A DNA stretch of 30,193 bases. Origin: JANNWF01 sp052390415 (GTDB lineage Bacteria; Pseudomonadota; Gammaproteobacteria; Xanthomonadales; Xanthomonadaceae). Below are positions 23,165-30,193 of this stretch, one piece after another. Numbering within the stretch: the stretch's first letter is position 1; each line of letters opens with the position of its first letter. Location: assembly GCA_052390415.1 (NCBI GenBank), contig JBQTGY010000084.1, positions 1-30,193 on the forward strand, in the 5' to 3' direction. The notes under the pieces are model-generated. The model saw only the letters and a program-made list of their open reading frames with translations. It made no database searches and was not told where the DNA came from. A program made the position numbers and the translations under genes.

Positions 23165-25264
23165 CTATTTGCCCATTGCCAGGGTGCGCACTCGCATGCG
23201 CAGCGACTCCTGCGCCAGAAATTCCACCGCCTCACTGACCGCATGCCTGGATCCGGCCAACACGATCACGTCGCCATCGAGCAGCCGCGTATCCGCACCG
23301 GGAGCGTTGATCAATTCATCGCCTCGACGCAGGGCCAATACCGTGGCACCGGTGTGTGCACGCAAGTCCAGCTCGCTCAGGCTCAGACCCAACGCCGCGG
23401 AGTCGGCGCTGATGGGGAGCGGATGCAGATCGCCCAAGCCCGGCAGCAGCTCCCGCACTTGCTCCAGCGCCAGCGCGTTGCTGCCGGCGCCGGCCCCAGG
23501 CGAGCGTTTGCCCAGCGCATCGAGGATCGCCAGCGAGCCGGCTTGCACGTGGCCTTGCAAGTTGGTGGCGCTGCGCCACAGTGCGACACCCAGCACCAAC
23601 ACCATCAACGCCAACACGGCGACTGCACCCAGCGGCGGTAGAAATGGCGCGGTGATCAACAGGCAGGGCACGGCGACGCCGATGACGATGGCGATTTCCA
23701 ATGCCAGGGTCATGGCCCGACGCGGCGCTGCGGCAAAATCGACGCCGTCGGCAAGCGCGGGCAAAGCCAGTCGCGCCAAACGGCGACCCAGTGCACGCGC
23801 CAATCGAACCGAGGTCAGCAGCAGGGGGGCGGCAACCAGTGAGGCTGCGATCCAGGCCACGCTGTTGCCAACGCCCTCCAGCCAACCCACGCGCTGTGCG
23901 AGCCAGCCATTCAGTCGCTCGGCAAACAACGAAGTAGCGATGACCACGGCGCACACCAGCGCGGCATCCAGCAAAAGCAATGCGGTGATGCGCCGAATCT
24001 GCGCGCCGTGGCCCAAGGCACCTCGTTCCTTGGCGCGGGTGAGATCGTCGATCCAGCTGCCGTAAAGGGCGACCAGGGTTTGCAACGGTTTGGGCAGATG
24101 GTGATCCACCGCACGCGCCAAGGGTTCGGAGAGTTTCACCATCCACGGCGTGGTCAACACCGTGAACGCGGAGACCGTGATCGCCAACGGGTACAGGGAC
24201 GGATCCACGGCACCCAGACTCACGCCCAGCGCGGCGATGATGAAACTGAACTCGCCGATCTGACCCATGATCATGCCGGCCCGCACGGACCGGCGGACAC
24301 CGATGCCGCCGACGAAACTGCCTACGGCGACCGCCAATGGCTTGATGAAAACCACCGTCGCCGTCAGCAACAACAACATTGGCCAATGCTCGATCAAAAT
24401 CTGCGGGTCGATCGACATGCCCACGGCGACAAAGAACACGGCGGCAAACAGATCTTTCAGCGGCCGCACCAGATGCTCGATGCGCTTCTCCTCCCCGGAT
24501 TCCGCCACCAGCGAGCCGGCCAGGAACGCACCAAGGGCGACGGAATAGCCGAACCGCTGCGCCAGCAACACCGCCGCAAAACAGATGCCGATGCTGACCA
24601 GCAAGGTGAGTTCCGGGCGATTGAGGCGAACCACCGCCGCGATCGCCTTCGGCACCGCGAACATGCCTGCCACCATCAGGACCAGCAGGAATATCGCCAG
24701 CTCCAGCGCGCTGCGCCCCAGTTGCTCAACGCTCAGCCCGCCGCTTTGCGCGACCATGGTCAGCACCGTGAGCAAGAGCACCGCGAGCAAGTCTTCGACG
24801 ACCAGTATGCCGAGCACCAATTCGCGCAATGGCCGCTCGATCTGCTGCTCCTCGAACACCTTGGCGATGATCGTTGTCGAAGCGATTGCCACCACCCCGC
24901 CAACGAACAAGGACTCCGAGCCCGAAAATCCGAAGCCTTGGGCAATCGACATGCCCGCAAACATCATCACCCCGACTTCCAGGAAGGCAATGACGAAAGC
25001 GCGCGGGCCAACCTTGATCAGGTGCCGAAGACTGAAGCCCAAGCCGAGGAAGAACATCAGCAGAATCACCCCCAGCTCGGAGAGCGAAGCGATGGTTTGC
25101 GGATCGGAGACCCACTGCGGGCCGACATTCGGGCCGACGATCAAGCCCGCCAGCAAATAGCCCAACACCGGCGGCTGACGCAGCCGAATCGAAAGGTACG
25201 ACGTGATCGCCGCCACGCAAATGACGATGGCCAGGCTTTCAAAAAATGCGTGGCTCTCCGCCAT
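23165..25264 (-). CDS. CPA2-family cation:proton antiporter with RCK_C domain
   Basis: This 699-residue membrane protein has a Na+/H+ exchanger domain (about 1-390, including LGYLLAGLIVGPNVGP, SELGVILLMFFLGL and GVVAIASTTIIAKVFEE), a second hydrophobic block (about 420-570) with further spans, and a C-terminal RCK_C/TrkA-C domain (about 615-690; LDLRAHTGATVLALRRGDEL and DGDVIVLAGS). An RCK_N nucleotide-binding domain is absent between them. KefB-like relatives move K+ or Na+ against protons. The ATG at 25264 has GGAG 7 nt upstream. It diverges from the YggN-like gene. Confidence 0.9.
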   Translation of the reverse strand: MAESHAFFESLAIVICVAAITSYLSIRLRQPPVLGYLLAGLIVGPNVGPQWVSDPQTIASLSELGVILLMFFLGLGFSLRHLIKVGPRAFVIAFLEVGVMMFAGMSIAQGFGFSGSESLFVGGVVAIASTTIIAKVFEEQQIERPLRELVLGILVVEDLLAVLLLTVLTMVAQSGGLSVEQLGRSALELAIFLLVLMVAGMFAVPKAIAAVVRLNRPELTLLVSIGICFAAVLLAQRFGYSVALGAFLAGSLVAESGEEKRIEHLVRPLKDLFAAVFFVAVGMSIDPQILIEHWPMLLLLTATVVFIKPLAVAVGSFVGGIGVRRSVRAGMIMGQIGEFSFIIAALGVSLGAVDPSLYPLAITVSAFTVLTTPWMVKLSEPLARAVDHHLPKPLQTLVALYGSWIDDLTRAKERGALGHGAQIRRITALLLLDAALVCAVVIATSLFAERLNGWLAQRVGWLEGVGNSVAWIAASLVAAPLLLTSVRLARALGRRLARLALPALADGVDFAAAPRRAMTLALEIAIVIGVAVPCLLITAPFLPPLGAVAVLALMVLVLGVALWRSATNLQGHVQAGSLAILDALGKRSPGAGAGSNALALEQVRELLPGLGDLHPLPISADSAALGLSLSELDLRAHTGATVLALRRGDELINAPGADTRLLDGDVIVLAGSRHAVSEAVEFLAQESLRMRVRTLAMGK

Positions 25265-25420
25265 GCCGCCACTCCGTGGGATCCAATGGCAGGGTAGCAG
25301 TCGGCTGGGTCGATTCAGCGACGGAAGTCCGCGTGGGCGAGCCAGTCATGACTTTAGACCGATACTCAGCCAAGGTGTGTTAGTTCACTATCACAGCACA
25401 CCACAATTTGGAGTAAAACC

Positions 25421-26224
25421 ATGCGCCGCACCATTCATCGCTCGCTGAGTTTCACCCTCGCCGCCGGTTTGCTGACCCCGATGGTCGTTTCCGCCACCAG
25501 CGTGGAGTTGGATGCCCACTGCGACGTCGAGAGTCACTATGGGTTGCGGATTGACGCTGACCGGCTCGGATTCACCCGCAAATCCTCTTCCACATCAGGT
25601 CCGGCACGGATCGAGTTTGTCGGCAGCAGCATTCACGTCGATGGGCAAGCGGTCACGCTGTCGGCAGCGGATCGCGAGCGCGTTGAGCAGTTTCAATCGA
25701 CGCTGCGAGCCATGCTGCCGGAGGTCAAGCAGATCGCCAGAGACAGCATCGACATCGCCTTTGCCGCCCTTTCGACCGTGGTGACCGAATTTTCCAGTGA
25801 GCAGCGCCGCGCTGAATTGCTGGAGGAGCTGCAAGCCCTGCGCATCGACGCCGAGCACACCGTCGCTACCGCCAATTCGACCGAGGCCTTCAAGGATGCA
25901 GCGTTCGAGCGTCGTATCGAGGCGGCAGTCGAGCGTATCGTGCCCACACTCGCGGGTGAGTTTGCTGCCGAGGCGATTCGGGTCGCCATGAGTGGAGATG
26001 CCGATGCCGCCGCCAACATCGAGCGTCGCGCCAATCGGTTCGGGGAAGAGATCGAACGCTCGGTCGAAGGAGCGGCCAAGGCGCTGGAAGCCAAGGTGGC
26101 CCGCCTATGCCCGCAAGTCGAAGCTCTGGACGTGATCGACAACAGCTTTGAGTGGCGCCTGCCTGATGGCAGCAAGGTCGATTTTCTGGAATACAGCGCG
26201 AGGGTAACTTCGGACAATTCGTAG
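25421..26224 (+). CDS. YggN/DUF2884 family secreted protein
   Basis: This 267-residue protein has a signal peptide (about 1-25) followed by the DUF2884 layout: HCDVESHYGLRIDADRLGF, IHVDGQAVTLSAADRERV, LPEVKQIARDSIDIAFAAL and, near the end, a Cys in ARLCPQVEALDVI. YggN-type proteins are periplasmic and of unknown function. A long helical centre (about 95-220) separates the two conserved ends. GGAG precedes the ATG by 7 nt, so the start is safe. It is followed by about 250 nt before the next gene and is probably transcribed alone. Confidence 0.85.
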   Translation: MRRTIHRSLSFTLAAGLLTPMVVSATSVELDAHCDVESHYGLRIDADRLGFTRKSSSTSGPARIEFVGSSIHVDGQAVTLSAADRERVEQFQSTLRAMLPEVKQIARDSIDIAFAALSTVVTEFSSEQRRAELLEELQALRIDAEHTVATANSTEAFKDAAFERRIEAAVERIVPTLAGEFAAEAIRVAMSGDADAAANIERRANRFGEEIERSVEGAAKALEAKVARLCPQVEALDVIDNSFEWRLPDGSKVDFLEYSARVTSDNS

Positions 26225-26369
26225 TGCAGTGCAACAAAACAGTGACGTCGAGTAGCGCGCCACAACGCTTGAACGGCCCCACGAAGCGACCTGGCCTCAA
26301 CCTGGTGGGTTGCCCAGACCGCTTTTCGACGCCTTGGGGGCGCCGATGAGTTAGCATGGATTCAGGGTC

Positions 26370-26383
26370 AGGTGACATCACCT
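26370..26383. promoter_or_regulatory. Palindrome upstream of the secreted P-domain gene
   Basis: AGGTGACATCACCT is a 6+2+6 palindrome about 92 nt upstream of the chosen ATG. It is operator-like but no regulator is linked. No convincing promoter box can be placed around it. Confidence 0.25.
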
Positions 26384-26474
26384 AAACCGTTGGATGACTT
26401 TCCGCTCGGCGTTTGTTCGCGACGGCTACACCGACGTAATCGGCCCCAAACCCGCTTACTTTGGAGCCCGTGTC

Positions 26475-29309
26475 ATGACCTTGCTGCGACTTCCGACGGC
26501 CCTCGTCGGCCAGATTCTTTTGTTTCTAGCGCTGGCGCTGCCCATGCGCCTGGCATCTGCCGCTGACGAACCAGCGATCGACCCCTCGCGAGGCGTCGAT
26601 GCCAGCGTCGACTATGTCGAGCTGACCAAACTCGGTCCCTGGGATGACCGCAACTATCAGCTCACCGCTGCCGATTTGCGGGTGTTGCCGAGTGAAGACC
26701 GATACGTGCCGGGTGTGCCGGCGTTCTTCAAGATTCAAAAGCGCCGCGAAATGGAAGCGCAGGGTTTTCCGCTTGATAGACATTACCCGCGCGAACTCGA
26801 CAAGGAGTTTGTGTACCGCTTTGGTGGCCTGCTGATCAATGGCCAGATTCAGCGCAAGGGATTGGGTGTGTATACCCATCCGGATCCGAAGAATCCGCCG
26901 CCGAAAGTCTTGTCGGCCATGGCGGGGCAGTCGAAAGCGGTACCGGTCGAAGGCGAAGGTCCGTTCGATGGCACCCAGAGCGACAACGAAACCAACATCA
27001 TCTACAGCCCGGCCAATCCGAACAACGTGATCGCCGGTTCCAACGGCCAAGGCGGACAGCGTCACGCCTACTCCAGCGATGGCGGCGTGACCTGGAACAG
27101 TTCCGGTGCGTTGCCGAATTCCTGCTGCGATCCCGCGATGGAATGGTCGCCCGATGGACTGGTCGCCTACACCGCGACCCTGGGCACACAGGGCGGCAGC
27201 TGCGGCGGCAGCTTCTGCAACAAGATCTACTGGTCGACCAACTTTGGGCAGACCTGGTTGGGGCCGGTATCGGTGTCCACCGGCAGCTCGGACAAAGAGT
27301 TCATCCACGTTGACCATTCGCCGACCTCACCCTATCTGGGTCGGCTGTATACAACCTGGCACCAGGGCAACGTGATGCAGTTCGCGCGTTGCAACTACAA
27401 CACCATGACCAACGCCCTTGTTTGCGATCCCAGCCAGTCCTTCTCGGCAGATGAGCGCGGCATCGGCAGTGACATCACCACCGATCCGGCGGGCAACGTC
27501 TATTACTTCTGGCCAACGGTTACCGATAACTCGGCCGAAATCCGGGTCAAGGTTTCGACCGATGGTGGCACCACGTTTGGCACCAGCATCGAGGTCTATG
27601 ACCTGCACGGCGACTTCGATTTTCCGATCCCGTCGATGGAATCTCGCCGCGCCTTCATTTACGTGGCTGCTGCGACTGACCGCAGCGGCGGTCCAAACGA
27701 CGGCCGCGTGTACGTCACGCTGACCGACAAGCACCCGACCAGCCCGGCCGGCGGTGGCGGTGCCGCAACCGCCAACCACGCGTGGGTACGCGTGGTCTAT
27801 TCAGACGATCAGGGTGCCACCTGGACGACTGCCACCACGCCGCATTCGGAAGCCGATATCGCCACCGTTGATCGCTACCATCCCTGGATCGACGTCGATG
27901 GTGTGGGCAATGTGCACCTCGGCTTTTACGACACCCGCAACTCCACCAACCGTACCGGCGTGGACTGGTACTACGTCTACTCGCCAGACGGCGGCACCAC
28001 CTGGATCGAAGAGACGCGCGTTTCCGCGATCGTTTCCCAGAACATCAACGATGGTCAGGAGTGGGGCGACTACAACGGGCTTTCGGCGTCGGTCGGCAAT
28101 ACCATTGCGATGACCTGGACCGACAACCGCATCACGCCGCCCGCGGTAAACCCGACTCAAGCGTCGTATGCGGGTCGCGTGACCAACGTCGGCCTGGGTC
28201 CCACGTATTCGTTCAGTGCAATCGGCGCACAAGGGATTTCTTTGTGTGCGGGCACCCCGGTGCCAGACATCAACTTGAACGTGACCGGTTTCCAGGGCTT
28301 TGTGGATCCGGTGACGTTCAGCACACCCGGCTTGAACGCCACGGTGTTTCCAACCGTCAGCTTCGACACCAATCCCGTCACTCCGACACCCACGGGTGCC
28401 AGCAGCGTCCTGAGTGCCACGACCAGCGCCAGCGCCGCGTCAGGTAACTACATGATTCCGATCCGTGCCACCGGCGGTATGCCGCCGCTGATGCCGATCG
28501 TGCGCAACGCCAGTGTGCCGGTCACGATCTTCGCCGATTCACCGGCGATCACCGTGCAGTTGACGCCGGCCAACGCCGCCACCGATCAAAGCACGCGTCC
28601 CACCTTGACCTGGACGGCGACCCCGGATGCCGCTTCCTACACGGTCGAAATCGCCACCGATGCCGCGTTCACCAACATCGTCGCCACCGGCACCACCACC
28701 AGCACCAGCTTCCAGCCGACCACGGCGCTGTTGACCGAAACCCAGTATTTCTGGCGCGTGCGCGCGACCAATACCTGCGGCACAGGTGACTTCAGCACGG
28801 TACGTAGTTTCACTACCGGCTCGATCCAGTGTTTCACCGGTCCGGTATCGATCCCCGACAATTTGCCGGCCGGCGCAAGCGGCAGCTTGGCGATTGCCAA
28901 TTCGGGCACGATTCAGGACTTGGACGTGTCGGTCAGAGTCACTCACACATGGCCGGGCGACCTCAACATGCGGCTGCGCCACGACGCCAGCAATACCACC
29001 ATCAACCTGGGTACGCGTCTGGGCGGATCGGGTTGCCAGACGGACGACGTCAATGCCACCTTCAACGACGAAGGCGGCGTGGCAATCACTTGCAGCGCAA
29101 GCGTGCCAGGCATTGGCGGAATCATCACTCCGCAACAGGCACTGAGCGCGTTTGATGGTCGCAACTTCGCCAGCAACTGGACGCTGACGGTCATCGACGC
29201 CGCCGGTCAGGATGTCGGCACCTTGGACGAATTCTGTCTGATGGCCACGACCGGCATCATCGTCGAACCGATGATCTTCAGGAACGGCTTCGAGACCATC
29301 GTGCCGTAA
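26475..29309 (+). CDS. Secreted BNR (sialidase-like), FnIII and P-domain protein
   Basis: This 944-residue secreted protein has a signal peptide (about 1-30, ending ASA). A beta-propeller with five Asp-box-like repeats follows (SSDGGVTW near 200, STNFGQTW near 252, STDGGTTF near 361, SDDQGATW near 442, SPDGGTTW near 503). Then come an Ig-like stretch (about 585-685), a fibronectin type III domain (about 690-785), a proprotein-convertase P domain (about 785-925; VSVRVTHTWPGDLNMRL) and a short tail with MIFRNGFE. Sialidase Arg and Asp active-site residues were not confirmed, so it may bind glycans or proteins without cutting them. I start it at 26475, where GGAG lies 8 nt upstream. A strong terminator follows. 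Confidence 0.85.
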   Translation: MTLLRLPTALVGQILLFLALALPMRLASAADEPAIDPSRGVDASVDYVELTKLGPWDDRNYQLTAADLRVLPSEDRYVPGVPAFFKIQKRREMEAQGFPLDRHYPRELDKEFVYRFGGLLINGQIQRKGLGVYTHPDPKNPPPKVLSAMAGQSKAVPVEGEGPFDGTQSDNETNIIYSPANPNNVIAGSNGQGGQRHAYSSDGGVTWNSSGALPNSCCDPAMEWSPDGLVAYTATLGTQGGSCGGSFCNKIYWSTNFGQTWLGPVSVSTGSSDKEFIHVDHSPTSPYLGRLYTTWHQGNVMQFARCNYNTMTNALVCDPSQSFSADERGIGSDITTDPAGNVYYFWPTVTDNSAEIRVKVSTDGGTTFGTSIEVYDLHGDFDFPIPSMESRRAFIYVAAATDRSGGPNDGRVYVTLTDKHPTSPAGGGGAATANHAWVRVVYSDDQGATWTTATTPHSEADIATVDRYHPWIDVDGVGNVHLGFYDTRNSTNRTGVDWYYVYSPDGGTTWIEETRVSAIVSQNINDGQEWGDYNGLSASVGNTIAMTWTDNRITPPAVNPTQASYAGRVTNVGLGPTYSFSAIGAQGISLCAGTPVPDINLNVTGFQGFVDPVTFSTPGLNATVFPTVSFDTNPVTPTPTGASSVLSATTSASAASGNYMIPIRATGGMPPLMPIVRNASVPVTIFADSPAITVQLTPANAATDQSTRPTLTWTATPDAASYTVEIATDAAFTNIVATGTTTSTSFQPTTALLTETQYFWRVRATNTCGTGDFSTVRSFTTGSIQCFTGPVSIPDNLPAGASGSLAIANSGTIQDLDVSVRVTHTWPGDLNMRLRHDASNTTINLGTRLGGSGCQTDDVNATFNDEGGVAITCSASVPGIGGIITPQQALSAFDGRNFASNWTLTVIDAAGQDVGTLDEFCLMATTGIIVEPMIFRNGFETIVP

Positions 29310-29336
29310 TACCTCGCACACTCACGCGGTAACCAA

Positions 29337-29369
29337 ACAACGCCCCCGGCAGCCTGCCGGGGGCGTTGT
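29337..29369 (+). terminator. Rho-independent terminator
   Basis: A perfect inverted repeat (arms CAACGCCCCCGGCAG at 29338-29352 and its complement at 29354-29368) is followed by CGTTTT. It lies 28 nt after the stop codon of the P-domain gene. Confidence 0.85.
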
Positions 29370-29486
29370 CGTTTTGGTAGCTTGAATACGCACGGTACGA
29401 CCCACTTTCCTCACGCAGCGCTGCTGTCGCAGCGCGCACCATGCCGCTATCGTTGCATCTTCATTCTTGCCTTTCGGGAGTTTTCC

Positions 29487-30193
29487 ATGCGCATGATCCT
29501 GCTGCTGCTGCTCGCCCTGCCCTTGCTCGCGCGCGCTGAAATCCATAGCGAAGCGATCACCTGGAAGGTCGATGACGTCGACTTCAACGGATATCTGGTT
29601 TACGAAAAGGACGGCGCCGCACGCCCGGGCGTGGTGATGGTGCCGAACTGGATGGGCGTCAATGATTCGGCTTTGTCGAAAGCCAAGGCCATCGCTGCCG
29701 ATGGTTATGTGGTGTTGGTGGCGGACGTGTACGGCAGCAGCGTGCGGCCCGCGAACGCGCAGGAAGCAGGCGCTGCCGCTGGCAAGGCCTATGCCGACCG
29801 CGCACTGCTGCGCAAGCGCGTTGCTGCAGCGGCAGACTTGCTCAAAGCCCAGCCGGCCAGCGTGCCCTTGGTGCGCGACTCGATTGCCGCCATTGGTTTC
29901 TGCTTCGGCGGTGCCACCGTACTGGAGCTTGCACGCAGCGGTTATGAGCTGGATGCGGTGGTCAGCTTCCACGGCAACCTGACCACCGACCTGCCGGCGC
30001 AGGTCTCAACCGTAAAAGCCAAGCTACTGGTGCTGAACGGCGCCGACGACAGCTACGTGAAATCCACCGACATCGATGCGTTCGAACAGTAAATGCGCAC
30101 GGCCGGTGCCGACTGGAAGTTCGTCAATTTTGACGGCGCAGATCACTGCTTTTCCGAAGCGGACGCGCAACAACCACCAGGCTGCGTCTACAA
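29487..30193 (+). pseudogene. Dienelactone hydrolase family protein, broken by in-frame TAA and cut by the window end
   Basis: The reading frame starts at ATG 29487 (CGGGAG 6 nt upstream) with a signal peptide (MRMILLLLLALPLLARA). It carries the dienelactone hydrolase text MVPNWMGVND, VVLVADVYG and the nucleophile elbow GFCFGG with Cys139, then LNGADD. The frame meets TAA at 30090-30092 (codon 202) but the same frame resumes with MRTAGADWKFVNFDGADHCF, where relatives have E-MRxAGADW and the catalytic His (His220). A single GAA to TAA change explains the break. A sequencing error, or a real nonsense mutation, are both possible. The final codons run off the window. Confidence 0.8.

Noticed and set aside
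24008..25297. A 429-codon open frame antisense to the antiporter gene
   Set aside because: It is rich in His, Gln, Arg and Asp with no fold signal, while the opposite strand encodes a clear antiporter. Long antisense frames are expected at this GC content.

Overview
The window looks like chromosomal DNA of a gammaproteobacterium of the Xanthomonadales/Lysobacterales type (Rhodanobacteraceae or Lysobacteraceae). The signs are high GC in coding regions, a FabR/DesT-type regulator beside a DesC-DesB desaturase pair, a YggN/DUF2884 protein, oligopeptidase A, a secreted protein ending in an IFxNGFE-like tail, and dispersed hairpin repeats of a kind common in this order. This placement is inference from gene content; no rRNA or tRNA gene was seen.

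Positions 1-12000 are mostly ordinary housekeeping and lipid genes. They hold a TonB-domain protein, the desB-desC operon with its divergent FabR/DesT-like repressor and a visible operator palindrome, exonuclease III, an SGNH hydrolase, a secreted protein with a DUF4893-like end, a TauE/SafE exporter, oligopeptidase A (prlC), and a cyclic-nucleotide-binding patatin phospholipase. The desaturase, its reductase and the repressor form one module that tunes acyl-chain unsaturation.

Positions 12000-20200 are accessory and partly decayed. They hold an orphan lipoprotein, a CPBP protease remnant, a tiny zinc-ribbon-like ORF, two adjacent genes of no recognised family (14056-15655), a MntA-HepT toxin-antitoxin pair, a zone of gene remnants, a membrane-anchored Cys-rich coiled-coil protein lying between inverted 26-bp repeats, a HigB-HigA pair, a truncated secreted-protein start and a 41-bp tandem repeat array. 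Two toxin-antitoxin systems, several broken genes and several repeat families within 8 kb suggest a hot spot of insertion and loss.

Positions 20200-30193 return to ordinary genes. They hold a DUF1223 protein, a MEST-like alpha/beta hydrolase divergent from a nitrilase-family enzyme, a CPA2 antiporter with a C-terminal RCK_C domain divergent from a YggN-like protein, and a large secreted BNR/FnIII/P-domain protein followed by a strong intrinsic terminator. The last gene is a secreted dienelactone hydrolase, interrupted by an in-frame TAA just before its catalytic histidine and running off the window end.

I did not find a clear previously undescribed defence or biosynthetic system. The best candidates for something new are the orphan pair at 14056-15655, the inverted-repeat-bounded segment at 16831-18875 with its Cys-rich protein, and the C-terminal tail of the large secreted protein.
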